Assembly: GCA_017396145.1 (NCBI GenBank)
Contig: JAFQMS010000047.1
Coordinates: 1 to 64,000 of the forward strand
Direction of reading: 5' to 3'
Length of the DNA: 64,000 nucleotides
DNA from: Lachnospiraceae bacterium
Lineage (GTDB): Bacteria > Bacillota > Clostridia > Lachnospirales > Lachnospiraceae
In this document: positions 9,626-17,421 of the stretch, piece by piece
Numbering within the stretch: position 1 is the stretch's first letter
How the letters are laid out: every line of letters begins with the position of its first letter
Translations under genes and position numbers: made by a program
The notes under the pieces: generated by a model
What the model saw: only the letters and a program-made list of their open reading frames with translations
The model's database searches: none
Told to the model about the DNA's origin: nothing

Positions 9626-10750
9626 GTGAGATTTTCTAAGAGAATATGTGCTGGACTTTTAGCAGGATGTTTAGCATTTTCAATGACAGGATGTGGTAGT
9701 GCACCAAGCCCAAGTAAAGACCAGGATGTAACAGCTGTTACTGTTGGAGATACTGAGATTACATTTGAACAGGCAAGATGCTATATATATTTAACAGAGG
9801 CTATATACGAGAATGTAATGCTTCAGTACCAGATGTATGGAATGGAATATGACTGGGAGTCGGTAGTTTCAGAAGACAGTGATAAAACTCAAGCTGATGC
9901 AATAAAGGATAGTATTATTCAGAATATTATTGCAGATGAGGTTACTTACAATGAAGCCATGAAGACTGGCAAGTATGAAGTTTCTGATGAGGAACTTAAG
10001 ACAATTAAAGAAAATGCAAAGAAACTTATAGATGCAATGTCAGAAGATACTATTGAAAAGAATGGTTTTACTGAGGAGATGTTCGTAGAGTATCAGAAGA
10101 AGGTTAATATAGTTTCTAAGTATACTTATGATAATACTAAGACTCAGGAAGTTAAGAGAGAAGAAGTAGAAAAAGATGTTGATTATGATAAGGTATACAG
10201 ACAGTACAAGACTGAGTATATTAAGTTAGATTTGTTTACTACTGATGATAAGGGCGAGACTACTAACTTTGATGACAAGAAAAAAGAAGAAGCTAAGAAG
10301 CAGATGCAGTCAGCATATGATCTTGTTAAGTCAGGAAAGTCTATGAAGGATGCAGCAGTTGTTGCTGAGGGTGCAAAGTTTAATACTAGAGATTTCACAG
10401 TAGAAGAACTTGAAAACAAAGCACAATTTTGCGTTGAAGCAGCTAAACTTAAGGTTGGTGAGTTTACAGAGATTCTTGAGTTTAATTCAGCTTACTATAT
10501 TATTAAACTTACAGATGATGATTCAAAAGATGCATATGAAGAAGCAATTGAGGTTGCAATTGAACAAAAAAAGGCAGAAAAGTATGCTGATGCTATGGAT
10601 GAACTGAAAGAAAAAGAATATAAAGTTGAGATTAATGAGAAGGTATGGGACGACGTTGAACTTGGTGATTTTGCAATTATTGCAGATGAGTACGAGAAAG
10701 CGTTTGGTTTATTAGTTGATAAGTCAGAGATTGAAGAAACTGAGCAGTAA
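9626..10750 (+). CDS. Lipoprotein, PpiC/PrsA-like foldase
   Basis: From the GTG at 9626 the protein is 374 residues, with a basic n-region, hydrophobic core and lipobox SMTGC. GGAGG at 9614-9618 is spaced 7 bases before this GTG; the in-frame ATG at 9608 has no such site and overlaps the ribosome-site region. The N-terminal pattern VGDTEITFEQAR is the usual SurA/PrsA entry, followed by a helical chaperone region. A reduced PpiC-type domain (about 205-315) ends in LKVGEFTEILEFNSAYYIIKL-like sequence. The GGDLG loop is not recognisable. By family, such proteins help fold secreted proteins outside the membrane. It looks like a diverged paralogue of the preceding lipoprotein, and a clear terminator follows. 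Confidence 0.78.
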   Translation: MRFSKRICAGLLAGCLAFSMTGCGSAPSPSKDQDVTAVTVGDTEITFEQARCYIYLTEAIYENVMLQYQMYGMEYDWESVVSEDSDKTQADAIKDSIIQNIIADEVTYNEAMKTGKYEVSDEELKTIKENAKKLIDAMSEDTIEKNGFTEEMFVEYQKKVNIVSKYTYDNTKTQEVKREEVEKDVDYDKVYRQYKTEYIKLDLFTTDDKGETTNFDDKKKEEAKKQMQSAYDLVKSGKSMKDAAVVAEGAKFNTRDFTVEELENKAQFCVEAAKLKVGEFTEILEFNSAYYIIKLTDDDSKDAYEEAIEVAIEQKKAEKYADAMDELKEKEYKVEINEKVWDDVELGDFAIIADEYEKAFGLLVDKSEIEETEQ

Positions 10751-10778
10751 GTTGCGCATATTTTACTAATTGTAAATA

Positions 10779-10813
10779 AACAGGTTTACTTAAGAATAAG
10801 TAGACCTGTTTTC
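10779..10813 (+). terminator. Rho-independent terminator
   Basis: AACAGGTTTACTTA (10779-10792) pairs with TAAGTAGACCTGTT (10797-10810) through one G-U pair and an AGAA loop, and is followed by TTC. It separates the lipoprotein gene from purL. Confidence 0.75.
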
Positions 10814-10844
10814 AATAGAATATATTAAACCATGGAGGTAACAA

Positions 10845-13800
10845 ATGAGCGTTAAGAGAATTTACGTTGAAAAGAAGCCTGAGTTTGCGGTAAGAGCAAA
10901 GGAACTTAAAGAGGAAATCAGAAGCTATCTTGGAATTAAGAGTCTTACAGGTGTAAGAGTTTTAGTGAGATATGATATTGAGAATATAGATGAGGATACA
11001 TACAAAAAGGCGTTAGTAACTGTATTTAGTGAACCACCTATTGATATCCTATTTGAGACTAAGTTTGATACTAATGAAGGAGATAAGGTGTTTTCAGTTG
11101 AATACCTTAAAGGACAGTTTGACCAGAGAGCAGACTCTGCAGTTCAGTGCGTTAAACTTCTTAACGAGAAGGAAGACCCTATCATCAAATCCGCTACAAC
11201 TTATGTGTTAGAGGGTGGACTTAGTGAGGAGGAATATGAAAGAGTTGTAAGTTATTGTATCAACCCTGTTGATTCAAGACAGACAGATGAGACAATTCTT
11301 GATACTTTAGTTACTGAGTTTGAAGAGCCTGCAGATGTAATCGTATTTGACGGATTTACAGATATGCCAGAGGATGAATTTAAGAAGTTATATGAGTCTT
11401 TAAACCTTGCTATGACATTTAAAGATTTCCTTCACATCAGAAAGTATTTTGCCGAGGAAGAGAAGAGAAATCCTTCAATGACTGAGATAAGAGTATTAGA
11501 CACTTATTGGTCTGACCACTGTCGTCATACAACTTTCTTAACTGAACTTACAGATGTTAAGTTTGAAGACGGATATTACAAAGAGCCTATTGAGGCTTCA
11601 TTTAACAGATATAAGGCTGACAGAGAGATTCTTTATAAGGGAAGAGATGACAAATACATTTCCCTTATGGATATAGCTCTTATGGCAATGAAGAAACTTA
11701 GAGCAGATGGAAAACTTGAAGATATGGAGGTTTCTGATGAAATCAATGCATGTTCAATTGTTGTTCCTGTAGAAATAGATGGTAAGACTGAAGAGTGGCT
11801 TGTGTTCTTCAAAAATGAGACACATAACCACCCAACAGAGATTGAACCTTTTGGTGGTGCGGCTACATGTCTTGGTGGTGCAATCCGTGACCCATTGTCA
11901 GGAAGAGGTTATGTATACCAGGCAATGCGTGTTACTGGTGCAGCAGACCCTACTGTTGCCATTAAGGATACAATGGCTGGTAAGCTTGCTCAGAGAAAGA
12001 TTGTAACAGGTGCAGCTCAAGGTTACAGTTCATATGGTAACCAGATTGGTCTTGCAACAGGTCTTGTAAGTGAAATCTATCATCCTGATTATGTGGCTAA
12101 GAGAATGGAGATTGGTGCTGTTATGGGTGCTGCTCCAAGAAAGAACGTAATTAGAGAAAACTCTGACCCGGGAGATATCATTATTCTTCTTGGTGGTAGA
12201 ACAGGTCGTGACGGCTGTGGTGGTGCTACAGGTTCATCTAAAGCACACACAGAAAGTTCAATTGAAACTTGTGGTGCTGAAGTTCAGAAGGGTAATGCAC
12301 CTACAGAGAGAAAGATTCAAAGACTTTTCAGAAGAGCTGAAGTATCAAGTATTATTAAGAAATGTAATGACTTTGGTGCCGGCGGTGTATCAGTTGCTAT
12401 TGGTGAACTTGCACCGGGACTTAAAGTTTCCCTTGATAAAGTTCCTAAGAAATATGCAGGTCTTGATGGTACAGAGCTTGCAATTTCTGAATCACAGGAG
12501 AGAATGGCAATTGTTGTAGCTCCTGAAAATGTAGATGCAATGCTTAACTTTGCTAAGGAAGAGAACCTTGAGGCAGTGGTTGTTGCAGAGGTTACTAAGG
12601 AACCAAGACTTGTTCTTAATTGGAGAGGAAAGAATATAGTAGATATTAGCAGAGCATTCTTAGATACTAATGGTGCTCATCAGGAGGCAACAGCTGTTGT
12701 GGCTTCTCCAGATAAGAATGACAATTACTTTGTTAAGAGAGATGAGTTAGCTCACGGTGATGCATATGCTAACGAAACAAGCGTAAGAAAACTTTGGCTT
12801 AATACATTAAGTGACCTTAATGTGTGTTCACAGAGAGGCCTTGTGGAGATGTTTTACAGTTCTATAGGTGCAGGAAGCGTTCTTATGCCATATGGCGGTA
12901 AGTATCAGCTTACACAGACTCAGACAATGATTGCAAAACTTCCTGTTTTAGAGGGTGCATGTGATACAGTTACAATGATGAGTTATGGATTTGACCCATT
13001 CCTTTCAAAATGGAGTCCATACCATGGTTCAATGTATGCAGTAATTTCTTCTGTGGCTAAGATTGTTGCCAGCGGTGGAGATTATTCTAAGATTAGATTT
13101 ACATTCCAGGAATACTTTAGAAGACTTGGAACTGACCCTAAGAACTGGGGTGAACCACTTTTAGCATTACTAGGTGCTTATGAAGCTCAGATGCAGTTAG
13201 AACTTCCATCTATTGGTGGTAAGGACAGTATGTCAGGAACATTTAATGATATAAGCGTTCCGCCAACATTAGTTTCATTTGCTGTTGATGTGGCTAAGAT
13301 TGATGATGTTGTTACTCCTGAGTTTAAGATGGCAGGAGATGTAATTGTTAAGATGGATTTAGTTAAGGATGATTATGATTTACCAGACTTTGACTATCTT
13401 AAGAAATTATATAGTGTAATTACTAAACTTGTTAATGATAAAACATTTAAGGCAACTTACGCAATAGGCTTTGGTGGTATCATCGAAGCAGTAAGTAAGA
13501 TGGCATTTGGTAACAAGTTAGGTGTTAAACTTGCGGACAGTCTTGAAGCAGATATGCTTAACTTACCTGAATATGGTTCAATTGTTGCGGAAGTTAGCTT
13601 AGAGGATGCAGAAAGCCTTGTAGAGACAATGGAAAGCTACGGACTTTCAATCAGTGTTATCGGTGAAGTTACTGATGATGGCGCATTTACATTTGCAGGA
13701 GAGAGCGTATCGGTTAAAGAGGCTCTTAAGGCTTGGAATAATACTTTAGAAAAGGTATTCCCAACTAAATCAGGTATTGATGAGCATCTTGTTGAAACTA

Positions 13801-14645
13801 AACTTTATGACGCTAAGAATATTATTGTATGCAAGAATAAGATTGCTAAACCAAAGGTATTTATACCAGTATTTCCAGGTACTAACTGTGAATATGATAC
13901 AGCTAAGGCATTTGAAAATGCAGGTGCAGAAGTATCTGTGAAGGTATTTGCTAACCTTGATGAGAACAACATCAGAGAGTCTGTTGAATTATTTACCAAG
14001 GAATTGAATCAGGCACAGATTCTTATGTTCCCAGGCGGATTTAGTGCAGGTGATGAGCCTGACGGTTCAGGTAAATTCATTGCAACAGCATTTAGAAATG
14101 AATACATTAAAGAGGCTGTAGACAAACTTCTTAACGAAAGAGACGGACTTGCTCTTGGTATATGTAATGGTTTCCAGGCACTTATTAAGTTAGGACTTGT
14201 TCCTTATGGAAAGATTACTCCACAGAAGGAGGACTCACCTACATTAATTACCAATAATTTAGGACGCCATATTTCAAAATCTGTATATACTAAGGTTGTA
14301 AGCAATAAGTCTCCATGGCTTAGAAAGGCTGAACTTGGTGGCGTGTACTCAATTCCTGCATCACATGGTGAAGGTAGATTTGTTGCTAATGAAGAATGGC
14401 TTAAGAAACTTTGGGAAAATGGTCAGGTAGCTACTCAGTATGTTGATGCTGATGGAAATGCTACAATGAATGAAGACTTTAACCCTAATGGTTCATATAA
14501 CGCAATTGAAGGTATTACAAGTCTTGACGGTAGAGTTCTTGGAAAGATGGCTCACTCAGAAAGACGTGGTAAGGGAGTTGCATTAAATATTACAGGAGAC
14601 CAGAACCAGCTTATATTTGAATCAGGTGTTGAATACTTTAAATAA
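10845..14645 (+). CDS. purL: Phosphoribosylformylglycinamidine synthase, single-chain
   Basis: This is a 1266-residue cytosolic enzyme of purine synthesis that converts FGAR, ATP and glutamine to FGAM. Its N-terminal PurS-like and linker regions (about 1-200) lead to DTYWSDHCRHTTF (about 220-232). Two AIRS-type ATP-binding halves follow; NETHNHPTEIEPFGG marks the active one. The C-terminal glutamine amidotransferase (about 1000-1266) has nucleophile C1107 in GICNGFQ and H1174/E1176 in SHGEGRF. The length matches the large single-chain form found in Clostridia and Proteobacteria, not the split PurL/PurQ/PurS of Bacillus. GGAGG lies 7 bases before the ATG. No other pur gene is adjacent, and no riboswitch was recognised in the 94-nt gap upstream. 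Confidence 0.97.
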   Translation: MSVKRIYVEKKPEFAVRAKELKEEIRSYLGIKSLTGVRVLVRYDIENIDEDTYKKALVTVFSEPPIDILFETKFDTNEGDKVFSVEYLKGQFDQRADSAVQCVKLLNEKEDPIIKSATTYVLEGGLSEEEYERVVSYCINPVDSRQTDETILDTLVTEFEEPADVIVFDGFTDMPEDEFKKLYESLNLAMTFKDFLHIRKYFAEEEKRNPSMTEIRVLDTYWSDHCRHTTFLTELTDVKFEDGYYKEPIEASFNRYKADREILYKGRDDKYISLMDIALMAMKKLRADGKLEDMEVSDEINACSIVVPVEIDGKTEEWLVFFKNETHNHPTEIEPFGGAATCLGGAIRDPLSGRGYVYQAMRVTGAADPTVAIKDTMAGKLAQRKIVTGAAQGYSSYGNQIGLATGLVSEIYHPDYVAKRMEIGAVMGAAPRKNVIRENSDPGDIIILLGGRTGRDGCGGATGSSKAHTESSIETCGAEVQKGNAPTERKIQRLFRRAEVSSIIKKCNDFGAGGVSVAIGELAPGLKVSLDKVPKKYAGLDGTELAISESQERMAIVVAPENVDAMLNFAKEENLEAVVVAEVTKEPRLVLNWRGKNIVDISRAFLDTNGAHQEATAVVASPDKNDNYFVKRDELAHGDAYANETSVRKLWLNTLSDLNVCSQRGLVEMFYSSIGAGSVLMPYGGKYQLTQTQTMIAKLPVLEGACDTVTMMSYGFDPFLSKWSPYHGSMYAVISSVAKIVASGGDYSKIRFTFQEYFRRLGTDPKNWGEPLLALLGAYEAQMQLELPSIGGKDSMSGTFNDISVPPTLVSFAVDVAKIDDVVTPEFKMAGDVIVKMDLVKDDYDLPDFDYLKKLYSVITKLVNDKTFKATYAIGFGGIIEAVSKMAFGNKLGVKLADSLEADMLNLPEYGSIVAEVSLEDAESLVETMESYGLSISVIGEVTDDGAFTFAGESVSVKEALKAWNNTLEKVFPTKSGIDEHLVETKLYDAKNIIVCKNKIAKPKVFIPVFPGTNCEYDTAKAFENAGAEVSVKVFANLDENNIRESVELFTKELNQAQILMFPGGFSAGDEPDGSGKFIATAFRNEYIKEAVDKLLNERDGLALGICNGFQALIKLGLVPYGKITPQKEDSPTLITNNLGRHISKSVYTKVVSNKSPWLRKAELGGVYSIPASHGEGRFVANEEWLKKLWENGQVATQYVDADGNATMNEDFNPNGSYNAIEGITSLDGRVLGKMAHSERRGKGVALNITGDQNQLIFESGVEYFK

Positions 14646-14664
14646 TAAATAGGTGGAGTGAAGA

Positions 14665-15342
14665 ATGGATTTAATTGAAAAGTATTATAGTCATTTATCA
14701 GGAATTACTGAAGAATGTCAATATACGATGAAACATGTAGAGGGTGTAGCAGGCGCATACAGTTATGTGGTTGTTGCATCCCCTACAGATAAGATGAATA
14801 TTGTAAATAATGGGTATATATCAAGACTTTTGGAAAACTACCTGAATACAAAAGGAATGAATACAAGGCTTCGTAATCCGGACAAAGATATTATGCGCAT
14901 CCTTGGTAAGATGGAGTATGATTATATAACGATTATTGAGTATCGTAAGGATGAAAAAAAGAAGTTTGCGGATAGAGTTCCATACCTTCTTAGCAGACTT
15001 GCAATGTCTAAGATGTCAGTGTTTAAAGAGGAAGTTGATAAAAGTGTTGTTAATATTGTGGAGGCTGCAAGAAAATCCAATTCCACATTTAATAATCAGC
15101 CTTGGCGATTAGTTGTATACAGCAATCGTATACATGTTTTTTGCAGAGATGATAAAGATTTCTTGGAAAAACAACTCTACGAGGCAAAAATGAGGGATAT
15201 TGGAATGGCAATTGCCGATATGGAGGCTACTGCTGAGGATGAATGGATTATAGTATCCTATGAAGCAAATGAAAAATTGGCTCAAAAGCAGGTCAAAAAT
15301 CATGAATATGTAGTTACTTTGTTTTTGAATAACACAGTATAG
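14665..15342 (+). CDS. Nitroreductase-like protein (TM1586-type)
   Basis: This 225-residue protein has no signal peptide. The strongest clue is residues about 133-152, a helix followed by FNNQPWRLVVYSNRIHVF. This matches the S/A-x-x-NxQPWRF pattern of flavin-binding nitroreductases, particularly the divergent TM1586-type family with two half-domains in one chain. The N-terminal half (AYSYVVVASPTDKMNIVNNG) fits the first half-domain. FMN binding and NAD(P)H-dependent reduction are the family role; the substrate is unknown. It lies 19 bp after purL with GGTGGAG before the ATG, so it is probably in the same transcript. A hairpin terminator follows. The family call rests on a short motif. Confidence 0.6.
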   Translation: MDLIEKYYSHLSGITEECQYTMKHVEGVAGAYSYVVVASPTDKMNIVNNGYISRLLENYLNTKGMNTRLRNPDKDIMRILGKMEYDYITIIEYRKDEKKKFADRVPYLLSRLAMSKMSVFKEEVDKSVVNIVEAARKSNSTFNNQPWRLVVYSNRIHVFCRDDKDFLEKQLYEAKMRDIGMAIADMEATAEDEWIIVSYEANEKLAQKQVKNHEYVVTLFLNNTV

Positions 15343-15374
15343 AAGTTATTAGTGCCAGATGAATCTTAATAATT

Positions 15375-15428
15375 ATGCTCCCTGTTACTTGGCAGATTTT
15401 GTTTTGCTAAGCCACGGGAGCATTTTTT
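15375..15428 (+). terminator. Terminator hairpin after the purL transcript
   Basis: ATGCTCCC (15375-15382) pairs with GGGAGCAT (15416-15423), with an inner TGGC/GCCA stem, and is followed by T6. The loop includes TGGCAGATT, the same nine bases that open the 37-nt repeat just downstream. Confidence 0.7.
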
Positions 15429-15444
15429 GAAACAAATACTCTAA

Positions 15445-15541
15445 TGGCAGATTGCAAATCCACATTTGTGTCGTCGTTTCGTGGCAGATTGCAAATCTAC
15501 ATTTGTGTCGTCGTTTCGTGGTAGATTGCTCAGATAAGGAG
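15445..15541 (+). repeat. 37-nt tandem repeat (two full copies plus 3' partial)
   Basis: Two 37-nt copies at 15445-15481 and 15482-15518 differ at one base. Each starts TGGCAGATTGCAAATC and ends GTCGTCGTTTCG. A partial third copy, TGGTAGATTGCTCAGA, runs straight into AAGGAG, about 15 bases before the start of the 58-residue gene. Each unit contains the small dyad GCAAAT...ATTTGT, so the transcript could form short hairpins. A diverged copy with the same 3' tail lies before the next gene. Not CRISPR: there are no spacers. Confidence 0.85.
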
Positions 15542-15555
15542 AAAGTGAGAATATA

Positions 15556-15732
15556 ATGAAAAGCAGTTGTGACAGTTGTTCAAATTACTATTATGATGAA
15601 GAGGGCGAATACTATGCCTGTGAAGTTAACTTAGACGAGGATGAAATGTACAGATTTATGGCAGGGGCAGATTTTGCCTGTCCATATTATGTACTTGATG
15701 ATGAATATGCGGTGGTAAGGAAACAGATGTAA
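15556..15732 (+). CDS. Small cysteine-containing protein, DUF6472-like
   Basis: The frame encodes 58 residues beginning MKSSCDSCSNYYYDEEG and ending in VVRKQM. It has four cysteines (C5, C8, C22, C42), including an N-terminal CxxC, and an acidic middle (VNLDEDEMYRFM). The pattern CxxC...YxCEVNLDEDEM...CPYY matches small proteins of unknown function common in Lachnospiraceae (recalled as DUF6472); four-cysteine metal binding is an inference. The ATG is supported by AAGGAG at 15536-15541, allowing a slightly long spacer. The gene is flanked on both sides by the 37-nt repeat element and precedes a GT2 glycosyltransferase. Nothing shows what it does. Confidence 0.75.
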   Translation: MKSSCDSCSNYYYDEEGEYYACEVNLDEDEMYRFMAGADFACPYYVLDDEYAVVRKQM

Positions 15733-15743
15733 AATAACTCTGA

Positions 15744-15804
15744 TGGTAGACGCAAATTTGATATTTGTGTCGCCTATTCGTGGTAGATTACTCAGAAAAG
15801 GAGA
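15744..15804 (+). repeat. Diverged copy of the 37-nt repeat before the glycosyltransferase
   Basis: One 37-nt unit (15744-15780) starts TGGTAGACGCAAAT and ends ATTCG. It is followed by TGGTAGATTACTCAGA and AAAGGAG, the same order as the element before the 58-residue gene. The internal dyad GACGCAAAT/ATTTGTGTC (one G-U pair) is better formed here. The element ends as the ribosome site of the glycosyltransferase gene. Confidence 0.8.
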
Positions 15805-15809
15805 AGAGT

Positions 15810-16754
15810 ATGGCAAAGGTTTCGGTGATTGTTCCGGCTTATAATTGTGAAAAAACATTGGCTCAGTGTCTTGGAAATCTGGTTCACCAGTCTTTATCAG
15901 ATATTGAAATAATAATTGTAAATGATGCTTCCACAGATGGAACCTGGGATGTTATTACAAGATGTGAGGCCCAGTTCTCTGACAAGGTTATGGCAATTAA
16001 CTCAACAGAAAATAAAGGCGCCGGTGGAGCAAGAAATGTGGGTCTTATGTACGCATCAGGAGAGTACATAGGATTTGTGGACAGCGATGATATTGTGGCA
16101 ACAGATATGTATGAAAAACTTTATAATAAAGCAAAAATGGGAAACTATGACATCGTTGACTGCGGATACTATAATGAAGAAAAGAATTCATCAATAGTTC
16201 ATGCCAGCGACGAACTTACTGGTGATCTCGACGGGTATAAAAGGAGTGAACTTATTGTATCAGGAGGATATCTGTGGTCTCATTTATTTAAAAGAGAACT
16301 CATTGTAGATAGTGGAATTGTCTTTAGGGAGAATGTTATACTTGAAGACTGTGAATATCTTATGTATATGTTTGCAATAGCTAAAAGAGTTGGAAATGTC
16401 AAAGAAGTTTTGTATAACTACAGGTGCTTTGATACATCTGCTTCAAAATATGTAAACCCGGATAAATATTATAAAAATGCTACAGCAGCCATGGATGCTG
16501 TACATGAGAAAATGTCAGCACTTAGTAATTACGAAGAGATTAAGATGGCAGTAGAGTATGTAATAATTCAGCTTGCATCCTACACAACTAATATGTCCTT
16601 AGTATATGGAGCGAAGGAAAAAAACTATGATGCAAAAGAAAAGGTTAAAACAGTCTATGAAAAGATGATGAGTTATATTACTATTCCTATAATGGAAAAT
16701 GAGTATGTTAGAAATAAGATTAAGGAAGAGGATTTGAGAATATTGTTAAGATAG
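15810..16754 (+). CDS. GT2-family glycosyltransferase
   Basis: From the ATG at 15810 the protein is 314 residues. The N-terminal GT-A domain opens with KVSVIVPAYNCEKTLAQCL and continues with VNDASTDGT (nucleotide binding), NKGAGGARNVGL and the metal-binding DxD-type FVDSDD (about 90-95). YLWSHLFKRELI and ILEDCEYLMYMF fit the acceptor side, with the ED motif common in this family. The C-terminal third is helical. By family it transfers a sugar from a nucleotide sugar to a glycan or lipid acceptor at the cytoplasmic membrane face; donor and acceptor are unknown. AAAGGAGAAG at about 15797-15806 sets the start; an in-frame upstream codon at 15765 lies inside the repeat and is unlikely. No polysaccharide cluster surrounds it. 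Confidence 0.88.
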   Translation: MAKVSVIVPAYNCEKTLAQCLGNLVHQSLSDIEIIIVNDASTDGTWDVITRCEAQFSDKVMAINSTENKGAGGARNVGLMYASGEYIGFVDSDDIVATDMYEKLYNKAKMGNYDIVDCGYYNEEKNSSIVHASDELTGDLDGYKRSELIVSGGYLWSHLFKRELIVDSGIVFRENVILEDCEYLMYMFAIAKRVGNVKEVLYNYRCFDTSASKYVNPDKYYKNATAAMDAVHEKMSALSNYEEIKMAVEYVIIQLASYTTNMSLVYGAKEKNYDAKEKVKTVYEKMMSYITIPIMENEYVRNKIKEEDLRILLR

Positions 16755-16773
16755 TAAATATCCTGGGAACTGG

Positions 16774-16804
16774 CGCACTTTGTTGCTTGACGGCTCGTAG
16801 TGCG
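16774..16804. repeat. GC-rich inverted repeat after the glycosyltransferase gene
   Basis: CGCACT (16774-16779) pairs with AGTGCG (16799-16804) around a 19-nt loop, 20 bases after the stop codon. There is no U-tract, so it is not a standard terminator. Its base composition is richer in GC than the flanks. Confidence 0.4.
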
Positions 16805-16814
16805 GGATGGCATG

Positions 16815-17012
16815 TGTGGGGATTCTTTGAATTGTGAGGATTCTTAGGGGTGTGGGGATTCTTGGGTGTGTGGGGATTCTTAGGTTTGTGGGGATTCTTA
16901 GGTTTGTGAGGATTCTTAGGTTTGTGGGGATTCTTAGGGGTGTGGGGATTCTTGGAATTGTGGGGATTCTTTGAATTGTGAAAAGTTTTAGAATTGTGAA
17001 AGTTTTAAGAAT
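16815..17012. repeat. 18-bp minisatellite, 11 copies
   Basis: Eleven consecutive 18-nt units have the consensus TGTGGGGATTCTTAGGTT. Units 1-9 differ mainly in the last four bases (GAAT, GGGG, GGTG, GGTT), and units 10-11 are more diverged (TGTGAAAAGTTTTAGAAT type). Because 18 is a multiple of three, the minus strand stays open by default (RIPTNL-like repeats), but there is no supported start or ribosome site. I read it as a non-coding variable-number array. Confidence 0.9.
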
Positions 17013-17062
17013 TGTGCCCAAAAATCCGGGCAATAATGGACACTGTGGAGGACTTTATATCC

Positions 17063-17128
17063 ATAGTGCCCATTTTTTATGATTTGTTCAAATTATACAA
17101 ATGCACATGCTGGCAAAATGGGCACTAT
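17063..17128. repeat. 14-bp perfect inverted repeat
   Basis: ATAGTGCCCATTTT (17063-17076) and AAAATGGGCACTAT (17115-17128) are exact reverse complements around 38 nt. Nearby GTGCCC/GGGCA pairs (about 17015-17033 and 17141-17153) repeat the theme. No gene is supported across 17013-17238; a short + strand frame there lacks a ribosome site and family features. Confidence 0.6.
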
Positions 17129-17238
17129 ACGGAAAAGAGTGGGCATTGTGCCCAAAGTTGTGAATTATTTGGGTGCAATGGACAAGAAGAAAAGGTAGTA
17201 GTCTGTTAAATGAAATAGTAAATGTTGCATAAATTACA

Positions 17239-17370
17239 GATAAAAGAGAAGATAAAAGAGAAGATAAAAGAGAAGGTAAAAGAGAAGGTAAAAGAGAAGG
17301 TAAAAGAGAAGGTAAAAGAGAAGATAAAAGAGAAGGTAAAAGAGAAGATAAAAGAGAAAATAAAAGAGAA
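17239..17370. repeat. 12-bp minisatellite, 11 copies
   Basis: Eleven 12-nt units, GATAAAAGAGAA or GGTAAAAGAGAA, follow directly on each other; the last is AATAAAAGAGAA. The array is purine-only on the + strand apart from one T per unit. Reading frames through it code for lysine/glutamate-rich repeats only because 12 is a multiple of three. It lies on the 3' side of the tRNA-Gly terminator. Confidence 0.9.
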
Positions 17371-17382
17371 GATGACCGGAAG

Positions 17383-17416
17383 CAAAAATAAAACCGACAA
17401 AAAACATTGTCGGTTT
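17383..17416 (-). terminator. Terminator of the tRNA-Gly gene
   Basis: On the minus strand, AAACCGACA and TGTCGGTTT form a perfect 9-bp stem (17391-17399 with 17408-17416), followed by a T-rich run (complement of 17383-17390). It lies 6 bases past the 3' end of the tRNA. Confidence 0.8.
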
Positions 17417-17421
17417 AAATA

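Noticed and set aside
10751..10844. Purine riboswitch before purL
   Set aside because: The gap contains the preceding terminator and a short leader; no aptamer-like fold was seen.
15445..15804. CRISPR-like repeats
   Set aside because: The 37-nt units are directly tandem with no spacers, only three copies, and no cas genes nearby.
16746..17033. Minus-strand frame through the 18-bp array with RIPTNL-type repeats
   Set aside because: It starts with TTG without a ribosome site and stays open only because the repeat period is a multiple of three.
17012..17209. Plus-strand frame of 65 codons with several cysteines
   Set aside because: No ribosome site, crosses inverted repeats, and composition does not resemble nearby genes.
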